A stretch of 64,000 nucleotides of DNA from Limnanthes douglasii subsp. nivea (taxonomy: Eukaryota > Streptophyta > Magnoliopsida > Brassicales > Limnanthaceae): NCBI GenBank assembly GCA_036936605.1, contig JAUPFV010000004.1, forward strand, positions 69,402,352 through 69,466,351, given 5' to 3'. How positions within the stretch are numbered: position 1 is the stretch's first letter; each line of letters starts with the position of its first letter. Under the pieces are notes generated by a model, which was not told where the DNA came from, did not search any database, and saw only the letters and a list, made by a program, of their open reading frames with translations. Positions 11,511-20,980 of the stretch are shown here, in pieces. The position numbers and the translations under genes are program-made.

Positions 11511-13228
11511 TGTTGTAAATAATGTAACAATTTCGTATGCTCGTTTGAATCAGGTTGAAAAATTGAAGAAAGATTTGGAGGACCTTAAAGAAAAGCTGGA
11601 GATGGTCGACTCAAGAGTGGATGGTGAGGATCAACAACTGCTGTTGACCTTATCCTCGCCATTTTGCCGCTACGATGAGGATGCTACTGAAACCTTAGAT
11701 GCACGCGTTGCTGAGAAGGTGGTTAAGGAAACACTGGTTTACAAAAGAACTCGGAGGCATGTAGTAACTGAAACAGACAAAGCAACGGAAGAAGACGGCG
11801 TTGATGGGGAGGATAAAACAGAAGAACAAGAGGAGCTTGACAAAGCTAAGCAAAAAGAAAAACATTGCGAGGAGGAGGACAAAGAAGAAGTTGATGGAGG
11901 GGGTGTTCAATCCGAAACACGTGTTGAACCAATGGAAGAGAGTACTACACATGATGTTGTTGCTGTTGATGTGTTTAGGAAGCCAAAAGGGACTATCACA
12001 AGTGGTTGTGACGCTGGTAATGGGAAACGGGATGTGGCAGAAGAATTACCACCCCTAACTCATGCTGCCGGTGCGCAAAATGTAGTTTTGGTACCTGCAC
12101 AGGGACCTGGAGTTGGAAACAACGAGGTTGAACAGCAGCAGCTGACGGTGGACGGGATTGATTTGTTGGACGAAGTATCAAACGAAGGAACGAAAACAAT
12201 GGAACGACAGTTGGCGGAGTCGCCAAAAAACGTCGATGAAGGAAATAATGCAGAGAGCGGTGAGGACAAAGGAGAAGATGAAATAGTAGTAGCAACTACA
12301 TTGTTGGAGATAGCAGCAACAGAACAACAGGTTCCAGATCCTGTCTCGCACAATGTTGCTGAAGACGTAAGTGGAGTTTAAATTTCTTAGTTGTATTTGA
12401 ATATCATATATGATTGATAGTTAATCTCGCAATTAATGGTTTCCTTTGTTATGTTTTTAGGAAGTCGAAACAGCGGAGGCTGAAGACACACGACACTCTA
12501 GCTTAGTTGTATTCACTGGCACTGGAACAGCAGCAAAGTGCGAACAACTATCGCAAGCTGTGTCGCCATTAAAGGTGATACAAATTTTCAAGAGAGCAGA
12601 TCAATCCGCAGAGAAGATTGAAAATGTGTCACAGCTTGAGCCATCTTCGTACGCAACACCACAACAACAGAAAGCAGCATCGAAGGATCATATTGTCCAA
12701 TCGGTTATACCATTGGCTGAAGATAGCTTTGTAGACTGCACCCAATCATTTTACGCAGAAGTTGACAAGGCTGTTGAAACTTCAAACGAGAAGAGGCGTA
12801 CACTGGACTGCATCGAGGAAGACCAAACGGACGTTGACGTAAGTAGATATTTGGTATTCTCAATAAACATTTAAAAAGAAATGTTAACAGTTTACTATGC
12901 TGCTTTTTTTTAGGTACCCATTGATGACATGCCTGGGTTCAACTTACTTACTCCGACGCAGGTTCAACAACATTCAACTGAAGTTGTAGCTTGGCCGTTC
13001 CCGACAGAGACAACGAAACTGATCGATGTAAGTGAGTACGAGAAAGTGCTGAAACTGAAACAGGTAGAAGAACAAGAAGATCCAGAAATATGGTACTTGC
13101 CAACAACAGAGTTCTCGTACAGGCTTTCCATTAGTGTGACAGAGATAATGGAACTGCCTAACGAAACTCAAGTGGACTTCAAGGTAAAAATATTTTTGGA
13201 TGTATCAATCGTATTTTAATTGTTAGTC

Positions 13229-13278
13229 TAGCAACGTGCCTCTATACGTCTATCAATATTAATTGAAGCAGCTATCAT
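13229..13278 (+). repeat. 22-bp phased sites in protease intron 7, E1
   Basis: TAGCAA 13229, TATCAA 13251 and TATCAT 13273 lie in the intron 13184-13344. Confidence 0.7.
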
Positions 13279-13478
13279 TGTGTCAACCAATAAACCATTG
13301 GTTATTATTTCAATTGATTCGATACTGTAATTTTGTTTTAATAGGTAATAGATGCTTGGATATACAAGCTCTTAAAGGATTCAGACTGGAAAGTACCTGT
13401 GAAAGGGTTTGATAATAAGTACTGCCGATGCTCTGGTAAGGAATTTAAATTCCAAGTTATCTAGTTTGGTTCACTGTC

Positions 13479-13550
13479 TAGCAATTTATAATAATAAAGC
13501 TATCAAACTGTGTAGTAATGCCTATCAATGACTTCTACTGTATCTATCAA
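13479..13550 (+). repeat. 22-bp phased sites in protease intron 8, E1
   Basis: Four sites at 13479, 13501, 13523 and 13545 (TAGCAA, then three TATCAA) fill the intron 13436-13555. The last one ends 5 bp before the splice acceptor boundary. Confidence 0.75.
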
Positions 13551-13804
13551 TGCAGTTGTCCTATTGCATGAAGAAGAAATATATACCGCAGGTAAAAGGT
13601 GGGTACAAAATTAAGACCATGTTAAATATCCCACAGCAAAAGAAGCGGAGCTATGGCTGTGGTGTTTTCGTGTGTAAATACGTAGAAGACATTATTAAAG
13701 ACGGTTTTGTTGGACGGCAATATGGTGACGAAATGCCGGCAGAAACAAGAGCTAAAATTTTCAAACATTTCTTGAACGATCGTAACACAAACAAACGTTG
13801 GTAG

Positions 13805-14860
13805 TATGTAATTTATATTTTGGTATCCATTGATTAGCATTGGGTGAAGTGTGCAAAACATCTATGATTTATGTTTGTAGACGAAAATTTACATGTAAAC
13901 GCATTTTTTACTTGTTGCGGTCGACTGGGAAAAAGTTAACAAAGAACATTCTGTGTAACTTAATCTATCTGATAGAGCCCCTAAAGCTAGCAAGCAGTAT
14001 TACTTTAAATACCAGAGTATGTAAAACAAACTATCAGACAGGCTTATTAAATCGCAAACTATGTAAACATATTTGTCAGACCAAACGTATTTTGAAACGT
14101 AATTTTAATGACCGTTGTTTCCATCTCTAGCCACTGTTGAAAGCAACACGCCACCATCTTTTCACAAAATCCACCTTAATAATGAGCCGCTGTTCGAAAA
14201 ATTACATGTAGACGAACTAGTTCACATAACTGTTACAGGATTCAGTGTTGTATCCTACAAATTTTGATATGTTGTTACCATTCGCACGGTTAGTGGTAGT
14301 TATATATCTACTATTGGTACATATAAGAGATGTATTAAAAAAGTACCAATAATGCATATATAATAAGAACTATCAATGTTCACCAAATTGTCTATCTGGG
14401 GTTAAGGAAGGATCTATCTGGGGTTAAGCAGGCAAATATCGTAGTGCGAAACATATCGTAATTTAAAATCATTTTGGTTACGAACCATAAAGTATAGTTT
14501 TAGATATCTTTCAGAAAAAATAGATAGACCAGATAGGTTTTAAATTTTTAATATAATTTATCTACAATTCAAAATTACTCGCAAATATCATATAACAGGT
14601 TATTGATGCACAAAATAAAAATATATGGACTGCACAACATGGTTATTGGTAGATAAATGCAATTAATTTGTTGAAAGGACTGATAACCACACACATTACT
14701 CATTACTACATTAATGTGTTAAAACCATTGGTTAGATTGAACTTGAAAAGACAATGGGTAGATGAAGTAGAATGATTACCTTCATTTAATGTATGTGTGC
14801 CATTAAAGTTGATTTCTGAAAATATGGTTGCTTAAGGGGACTCAGCATTGGGTGCTGGGT
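13805..14860. other. Spacer between protease and acidic-protein genes, E1
   Basis: Probable protease 3' untranslated region. It also contains the transposase gene fragment at 13919-14157 and, from 14160 to 14860, AT-rich upstream sequence of the acidic-protein gene with no other gene visible. Confidence 0.5.
13919..14157 (-). pseudogene. Fragment of the transposase gene duplicated inside E1
   Basis: This segment is a diverged copy of 17975-18254, which is the transposase intron plus the end of its first exon. Shared landmarks are GGTCGACTG, ACCAGAGTATGTAA, ACTATCAGACA, ACCGTTGTTTCCAT and AAAGCAACACGCCACCAT. On the minus strand it still reads GGVLLSTVARDGNN, against GGVLLSAVAKDGNN in the real gene. 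It also keeps 22-bp sites (13988-14010-14032 and 14052-14074). Confidence 0.85.
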
Positions 14861-14865
14861 TTTGC

Positions 14866-14873
14866 TATAAATA
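14866..14873 (+). promoter_or_regulatory. TATA box of the acidic-protein gene, E1
   Basis: TATAAATA lies 98 bp before ATG 14971 and would place the start of transcription near 14900. Confidence 0.6.
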
Positions 14874-14970
14874 GAGGGTCATATGTCAACCTATTACTCA
14901 CAAACCTACCAGCAAAGGAAAAAAAAACCCAGAACCTCTACCCTAAGTTCTTACCTCTGCTCCTCCAACC

Positions 14971-15369
14971 ATGGCTCCTTTATCACCCTTCTCCCCACAC
15001 CAGTCCAGCGAGGACGCCTGGTCCTCTGACTACTACTCATGTGAGAAGGCCTACAAGCGCACGACAACGTCGGAGTACTCCTCTGACGAAGAAGATGATT
15101 GGTCGGTCTGGTCTGAGGACCAAGAAGACCCTTATGGATCATGGGATTCTTGGTCCATGGACGACTGTTATCTATCTGACGATGAGAAGCTGCCAAAAAG
15201 GAAAAGGTGTAAGAGCGTTAACCCATTTTGGGATGAGGAAGACGACGATGAAGATGAAGAGGCAGACGACGAGGCCTCTGACGACGAAGAAGATGATGAA
15301 GATGAAGAAGAAGAAGAAGAAGAAGAAGAAGAAGAGGACGAGGTATCTGATGGAGACGACTCCGATTAG
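14971..15369 (+). CDS. Small acidic, nuclear-type protein of the MULE, E1
   Basis: 132 residues from an ATG in strong plant context (AACCATGG), with a TATA box upstream. Residues 1-70 are rich in Ser, Trp, Asp and Glu with repeated DDWSVWSED / GSWDSWSMDD-like patterns. KLPKRKRCK at 73-81 is a plausible nuclear localisation signal. Residues 88-132 are almost entirely Asp/Glu, coded by a GAA-rich tract. No introns are needed. I do not recognise the family. Possible roles are a chromatin- or histone-interacting acidic protein, or a helper of the transposase; this is guesswork from composition. It is read in the same direction as the protease gene and converges on the transposase. The overlapping frame 14828-15427 is a shadow of it. 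Confidence 0.65.
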   Translation: MAPLSPFSPHQSSEDAWSSDYYSCEKAYKRTTTSEYSSDEEDDWSVWSEDQEDPYGSWDSWSMDDCYLSDDEKLPKRKRCKSVNPFWDEEDDDEDEEADDEASDDEEDDEDEEEEEEEEEEEDEVSDGDDSD

Positions 15370-15800
15370 GTTAGAACATTTAGATGTAGTTTCATGGCCC
15401 TGTTGGTTTTTATTTTGTTGTTTTTAACGTATGTTTATGCTTTTTTGTGGACTGTAACTTGCCCCAACCCTGTGCAGTAGTGTTATTTTTTGACAGGGTT
15501 GGATGATTTAGGGTTGTTTGGATTGTTGCATGATTTTAATGTACAAGTTTCGTTGTATTTTACCTTCGTTATCTAGTCAAACTGGTAAGGTATGGTATTA
15601 CAAGGTGCAGTTGAAGGTAGCAGTTTAAGTTGCAGTTATTTCACAGAATCGCAATCTATGAACACTAAGATATCGGAGTTATGGTAACATTAAAAGAACA
15701 AACAATGTAAACATAGATAGCAAGGTTGAATCGAGTGGACATCAGAGTATAACAGCATAGGTAGCAAAGATGTTAAATGTAAGCAAAGATGTTAAAACCA
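15370..15800. other. 3' flank of the acidic gene, E1
   Basis: Probable 3' untranslated region and spacer, T-rich at first. Near its end it enters the phased-site region: TAGCAA 15718, CATCAG 15740 and TAGCAA 15762, at 22-bp steps. No gene is seen. Confidence 0.5.
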
Positions 15801-16870
15801 AAACAGAAAACACATTTTGATGTATCTGTCAGATGCAAAATCCAAAAACTATCAATGTTGAATATAGTAGATATCAGAGGGTAGCATCAGAGATAGCAAT
15901 GTATACAGGGATAGATACCAGAGTATGTAACAAACATATATGGAACTTGTCATTTCTATAAGGGTACAAAACATAAGTCGAGATACAAAAAGTGCTTATC
16001 TTTTAAATGAATCAGGCATGAATGATTTTAAGTACACCTATAACAAATGTAAGTGAAATATCAGATGGATCTATTTCAAAACAGAAAACATATATTGATG
16101 TATCTGTCAGATACAAAATCCAGAAACTATCAATGGTTAATATATTTGATATCAGAGGGTTGAAGCATAAATAGCAATGTATACATGGATAGATATAAGA
16201 CTATGTAACAAACAGATATGGACCGTGTAAATTCTTTTAGGGGACAAAGCATATGTTGAGATACAAGAATTGCTTATCTTTGAGATGAATCAGACATGAA
16301 TGATTTTCAGTACATCTATAACAAATGTAAGTAAAATATCAGATGGATGTAAACCAAAACAGAAAACACGTCTTGATGTATCTGTTAGATGCAAAACCCA
16401 GAAACTATCAACGTTGAATAGAGTGGATATCAGATGGTAGCAGCATAGCTAGCAATGTATACAGGGGAAGATATCAGAATATGTTTCGAACAGATATGGT
16501 TCGTGCCAATTCTATAAGGGTACAAAACATAAGTGGAGATACAAGAAGTGATTATCTCTGAGATGAATATGGCATGGAATATTTGAAGTACATGTATACA
16601 AATGTAAGTAAAGCATAAGATGAATGTGTACCGAAACAAAAAACATACTTTGATTGTATCTGTTAGATAAAATAGCCCGAAGCTATAAATGTTGAATAGA
16701 GTATCTACCAGAATATATCCTCAAAGATAGCAATGTATACTCGAATAGATATCGTAGACAGAAAGAAACTAACATGGAACATGTAAATGTTAAAAGTGTA
16801 CGAAACATAAGTGGAAAGATAAGGACTGCTTATCTTTGAAATGTAAAATGTTACAAAAAAGTAGGTAAAT
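15801..16870 (+). repeat. Four ~278-bp tandem repeats carrying 22-bp phased sites, E1
   Basis: Landmark AAACAGAAAA recurs at 15801, 16079 and 16358, and a degenerate form at 16634 (steps of 278, 279 and 276 bp). In each copy four hexamers stand at 22-bp steps: 15850-15872-15894-15916, 16128-16150-16172-16194, 16406-16428-16450-16472 and 16684-16706-16728-16750. The block ends just before the transposase stop codon, so it lies in its 3' flank. Confidence 0.85.
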
Positions 16871-16875
16871 AATGT

Positions 16876-19302
16876 TTAGAACGGAGCATCACATGACCTC
16901 CTATTATGCCCCGATTTTAAACATCGACCACAACGGGCCTGACTGCTGGAAACTTCGCCTCTTGATGGAATACGCTTCTTCCTCGGACGCCCGGGTCGTC
17001 TTTTAACGTTAGGGGGCAGCACCAAGGGCTCTCCATCATAATCTGCGCTACTGGATTCACCAAACTCAGTTATAGCCGGTATGTTAAATGAATAGCTGGA
17101 CAGGTAATTTTGGGTAGTGAAGAACGGCTCGACCAACGTCATAGGATCCTCGTTTATAGATGCAATTGCAGCCAGTGCATTAGCGCACGGGAAACATTCT
17201 TGCTGCCACGAACCGCATGTGCATTTGAAATCCAGTATGTTGACCACCATGACTGGGTCAGATAAAACCTCAAAATATGCGGCAGAAGACTTGCGAACTA
17301 ACCATATCCGACTGGATTGTACATTCTCTTTGAACATCTTGTCAAACTCGGGGCACAAATTTGTGTTCCAACTTTGGCCTTCTCCTAAACGTCGAGACAT
17401 TTGAGTCATCAAGAGAGCTCTGATCCGGTCGATTAATTCGACTATAGGCAGATGGCACAACTTTTTAATCTGGCCATTGAACGACTCAACAGCAGTTGAT
17501 GCCATCGCCCCATACCGTTTGCCTTTCACATATGCCTGAGCCCATTTTTCAGGGGCCAGATTCCTTACAAAGTTTTCAATACGCTTACCGCCTAGGCGCA
17601 AAAACTGAGCATAACGTTCATTAAAAAGATCCACCGTAGGGGCATAAGCACAACTCTTAAACATCACTAGCATATCTTGTTTGTAGACTCTGTTAGTGTG
17701 TTCAAGAGCTTTATTCAAGTTCTGGATAAGATGGAAGATGCAATAAGCGTGGTAGTCAGTCGGATAAAGAGTTGCGACAGCGCTAATAATACCAGCATGG
17801 CGGTCTGAAATGAAAGTTATTTGGCGCCCTAACAGATGAGGTTTTAATTTTTCCAAAAACCAAAACCAGTTGTCCGAGTCTTCACTACCAAATATACCAA
17901 AAGCTACGGGGAAAAGACCTGCGGTGGGGAAAATGTATCTTAAAAACAGAACGACAGTAACAGAACGATGTTGAGGTCGACTGTGTAATAGTAAACAAAG
18001 AACAGTCCATGTAACTAAAATACCAGAGTATGTAATCCAAACTATCAGACAATTCGCATCCTAATCTATCAGACAGGGTCTCCCAATCTAGCAATCAATA
18101 ATAACTAAACTACCAGAGTATGTAATCCTAACTATCAAACAATCTTATTAATTTGCAAACTATGCAAACATATTTATCAGAATAAATGTATATTGAAACA
18201 TGTACTGACCGTTGTTTCCATCCTTTGCCACTGCTGAAAGCAACACGCCACCATGCTTCCCATTTAGGTGCGTTCCGTCAACGTACAGTAGAGGGCGGCA
18301 CGAATGGAATCCCTGAAGACACGCCCCAAACGCTATAAAACAGCGACGGAAAACATTGCCGGGAGCCAAATCCAGATGACAGTCCGTAGTGATGTCACGA
18401 CTCTTTAGCCTCTTGAAGTATGGTTTTAGCAATGCGAAAGAGGTATTGCTATCTCCAAATACAAGGCGACGGGCGTTCTCCAACGCATTCCAAGATATAC
18501 GATATGAAACGTCTAAACCGTAGTCTTGCTTCATGGTGGACTGTATAGTCTTAGCTGTTAAAGAATGGTTGTTCCGTAGAGAATCGTGAATTTCATCAGC
18601 AATCAAATCGGACGACAGATGCCTGCTTTTCTTCTTTGTGAATACGGGACTGCACGTGTGGGTACTGAAAAATCTTTTAATTGTCATCAACCCGGTCTTA
18701 GAATCCACAGAAGCGTAAAGCCTCCATTGGCAGCCATCCGAATCTTTGTTTACGCAATAAACGGTGATCTTGTTAAATGTATTGTGCATGTACCTGAACG
18801 CAAAACCGTTCTCTAATGCATAACGGGATAAGGATAACCTAAGACCTTGAGCACCGTCTTGAAATGACTGTCCAACACCGATGATAGATTCTGCCCATGC
18901 CGCTGTAGCTAGATGTCTTTTTTTGGGGGTTGTAATGGCCAAACAGGTATTGCTTTCACCGCTGGTTCGTTGCATGTGAGAGGATTCTTCGAACAGTTGA
19001 ACGGGTTGTTTACGTTTAATGGAGGAGCCTTTATCAGCAACATGTTCTTCGATAAGAAATGACACGCTCTTCAAACGCTCAACATCGAGGTAACATTCCA
19101 ACCCAATGAAATCGGTCTCCTTATTAAAAATACAATTATTCTGAGCACCGCAAGAGTACGTAATGCTGTAGTTTCCTCTAACCAGCCCTTGCCATGTTTG
19201 CTCAACGTACACTTGGAATGACTCGAAGTTTTCAAATTCGGACAACGGAACAATACCTGTTTCCGTACCAAATTTGAAAATGCACACTCTTGGTTTAGAC
19301 AT
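16876..19302 (-). CDS. MURA-type transposase of MULE E1 (two coding exons)
   Basis: Exon 1 is 19302-18210 and exon 2 is 17918-16876, giving 711 residues. It performs cut-and-paste transposition as a DDE recombinase in the nucleus. Residues about 146-217 match the MuDR-family DNA-binding domain (NKDSDGCQWRL ... FSTHTC). The catalytic residues are D342 (YVDGTH), D403 (ISDRHAG) and E509 (STAVESFN), with the conserved C/H motif DYHAYCIFH near 419-427. A SWIM-type CxC...C motif is at 597-609, but Asn611 stands where His is usual. An AT-hook (RRPGRPRKK) is at 671-679 and a CCHC zinc knuckle (C694, C697, H702, C707) at the end. The start is chosen because a leader-intron acceptor (TTCAG|GGTACACAATG) lies just upstream. 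No inactivating lesion is seen. Confidence 0.9.
18021..18180 (+). repeat. 22-bp phased sites inside the transposase intron, E1
   Basis: The intron is 17919-18209 on the minus strand. The sites read on the plus strand: 18021-18043, 18067-18089-18111-18133 and 18153-18175. Their orientation is the same as in the oppositely transcribed protease introns. Confidence 0.8.
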
Positions 19303-19310
19303 TGTGTACC

Positions 19311-19828
19311 CTGAATTATAGGAGTTTTGGTTAGTTTGTTTAACGTTGGTGTAGAACAACTGAATGTGGTACTGATATTATATCATATGTAGCAATATCA
19401 TGTAACTAACATATCAGCGTATATGCATCGTGGTCTATTTTCAACACAAATAGCAAACTGTCATACCTAAACTATCAGGGTATATGGACTATTGGTCTGG
19501 TTTCAAACACATATATCAACCTGTTATAGCTAACATATAAGGGTTTATGCAGCAAGGGGAAATGCTTTGAAACATATAGCAATATCACGTACCTAAACTA
19601 TAAGGGTATATGGATTAATGGTCTATTTATCAACACATATAGCAACATGCCATAACTAAGATATCAGGGTGTATGCTGTCAGGTTTAATCTACAAACACA
19701 TCTAACCTATCAGGGTCTGTGCAGTGATCTAGCAACATCAAATCATAAAATTGCAGGCGACAAATCGCAAAGTGTTTCCATATAAATATCAGGGTTCATC
19801 ACAGAGGTGGAAAAAAGAAATTACTCAC
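19311..19828 (-). other. Leader intron 2 of the transposase gene, E1
   Basis: The donor is CCG|GTGAGTAA (19828) and the acceptor TTCAG (19311), 8 bp before the ATG. A small leader exon (19829-19892) and a 77-bp first intron (19893-19969, GTGAG...CAG) lie upstream. In E2 the donor GT of this intron is mutated. Confidence 0.6.
19390..19792 (+). repeat. Seven 22-bp site pairs in the transposase leader intron, E1
   Basis: Pairs start at 19390/19412, 19451/19473, 19514/19536, 19577/19599, 19640/19662, 19708/19730 and 19765/19787. Within pairs the spacing is exactly 22 bp. The first five pairs follow each other at 61-63 bp. The common forms are TAGCAA then TATCAG or TATAAG, with GGGTATAT-like bases after the second site. 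Confidence 0.85.
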
Positions 19829-19969
19829 CGGAATGTGAACGGAGCTGGTTTGGATGATTTGAATTGAGCAGAAGCAGATGGTAATAAGTTTCCTGCAATT
19901 AACGTACATTATATGAGAGTCTAGAATCGATTTCGAAAATGGAAAACGATTTTGAAACAAAAAACTCAC

Positions 19970-20410
19970 CTCTGTTACTGACCTGAGATACGGTTGGCTA
20001 CGATTTTGGCTACGATTTCGAAATGTAAATCAGTTGTTATGAGGCTGAGATACGGTGGTCTAGGAGGCTGAGATACGGCTAGAAATCGGAGCTAGGAGGC
20101 TGAGACGGTTCAAAATCGGAGATACGAAACTCTGTATGAAACTGACGACGTTAAACTTCAGTTCTGAAACTCGCCGGTGATCGGTACACTCCGATAACGC
20201 GATTATATGGATCGCCGGTGATTAAGTAAGGTAAACGGTGGTTCAACAGTGTCGCCGGAGGTGGTGTGATCAGCCGTGGTTTTTTGAAATGAAGAGACGT
20301 TCTTGGAAAATGGGTTGTTTGTTAGGTTAGGAGAGAGGAGAGAGAAAGGGGGCTAATAAATTCAAAATTCAAAATTCAAAAGTAATTAAGAAGGTGCTGA
20401 AGCTAAAAGG
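19970..20410 (-). other. First leader exon of the transposase gene, E1
   Basis: An untranslated leader on the minus strand. It contains CACCGGCGA-type motifs in sense orientation around 20170-20265, mirroring the protease leader, and repeated GGAGGCTGAGA(T)ACGG-like segments at 20040-20110. No gene is seen. Confidence 0.45.
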
Positions 20411-20433
20411 GGCCCTTTTTTTCACAAATCAAC

Positions 20434-20441
20434 CTTATATA
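20434..20441 (-). promoter_or_regulatory. TATA box of the right inward promoter, E1
   Basis: On the minus strand it reads TATATAAG. It drives the transposase gene inward. It survives in E1 even though the outermost 85 bp of the element are lost. Confidence 0.55.
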
Positions 20442-20669
20442 CTAGGTTGAGGGTAATCTTGGTATTAAAAAAAGAAAAGGTATTATAAGTGGATATGTTT
20501 AATGATCCAACAAATATATAGGTTATTTTTTTGGGTTCGATAATAAATGTAATTATACATAAAGAGGACGTTAATCAAGACATTTGTAAAAGGTAGTTGA
20601 TTTACATATATGTGCACAAAACAACTTGGTGTCTTTTGGAAAACATCACACCCTTACAATTGGTGCGTA

Positions 20670-20688
20670 AAACCCTAATGTATATATA
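20670..20688 (+). promoter_or_regulatory. Telo-box and TATA promoter, unit B
   Basis: An intact AAACCCTAA and TATATATA, now in front of a truncated gene. Confidence 0.55.
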
Positions 20689-20767
20689 CCGTTGGAGAGC
20701 ACACATTTTGCATATCCAAGTAAAAAGAAAAGTGTTTCTCATCAGTGCATTTGTCAATTACATCCAA

Positions 20768-20858
20768 ATGAATTCCTCTGTAACAATTTGTTCTGTCCCT
20801 TCTCTTTATGAAAAAAATTATACTGTTTCAAAAGAATATTTTGAAGTTTTTTATGAAG
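20768..20858 (+). pseudogene. 5' stub of the RRM-like gene, unit B
   Basis: Only about the first 30 codons remain. At 20858 the sequence jumps from TTTTTATGAAG to the 3' flank (ATTTTGG), matching A 4240 to 5451. The six-base microhomology ATGAAG is present at both ends of the lost 1210 bp. Reading runs into flank sequence until a stop at 20980. Not functional. Confidence 0.9.
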
Positions 20859-20980
20859 ATTTTGGTTTTAAAACAAAGTGTATGAGTATTGGTTGGAGAT
20901 GGGTATTTACTACCGTCCAAATACGTAATATAATAGGTTTTCTTTTTCATAATTTTCTTGGACTCCGTTTTCATATGTAG

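Larger units (their letters stand above)
9411..13804 (+). pseudogene. ULP1/C48-type protease gene of MULE E1, broken
   Basis: There are nine phase-0 exons: 9411-9857, 10389-10658, 10734-10877, 10979-11419, 11554-12366, 12461-12838, 12914-13183, 13345-13435 and 13556-13804. Undamaged, it would encode about 1146 residues. Exons 1-3 hold the N-terminal region typical of plant ULP-bearing transposons (DUF1985/plant-mobile-domain-like: DVQAIFGL, then an RVIGC block). Exons 4-6 are charged, with a basic stretch, a coiled coil (VEKLKKDLEDLKEKLE) and acidic, Q-rich sequence. The last exon has the catalytic Cys context YGCGVFVCKY. Two lesions: a TAA at 9786-9788 (codon 126; E2 has TAT), and a 335-bp deletion at 13421/13422 that removes the catalytic His region and shifts the frame. 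Related genes are SUMO-protease-like; Arabidopsis KI elements carry such genes (established). Confidence 0.85.
8266..20505 (+). mobile_element. MULE copy E1 (non-TIR, ULP1-carrying), right end lost
   Basis: 12,240 bp remain. It has the same left end (GAGAAAAGTACCCC) and insertion site as E2. It lacks the terminal 85 bp on the right, because the sequence jumps at an AATGA microhomology (20501-20505) into unit DNA. Contents: protease pseudogene (+), acidic-protein gene (+) and transposase (-). Without its right end it should be unable to move, but its transposase gene and promoter are complete. It is comparable to the Kaonashi/VANDAL group of Brassicaceae, which lack long terminal inverted repeats (established). 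The family name remains inference. Confidence 0.92.

Noticed and set aside
12367..12460. Phased 22-bp pair in protease intron 5
   Set aside because: TATCAT at 12402 and TCGCAA at 12427 are 25 bp apart, which does not fit the pattern, so it was not counted.
14828..15427. 199-codon frame overlapping the acidic-protein gene
   Set aside because: It is an out-of-frame shadow. Its Lys run is the GAA tract read in another frame, and the acidic frame has the better start context and TATA distance.
15801..16870. The repeat block as a possible CRISPR array or satellite
   Set aside because: The organism is a plant. The four long repeats have no unique spacers, and the block is confined to the element.
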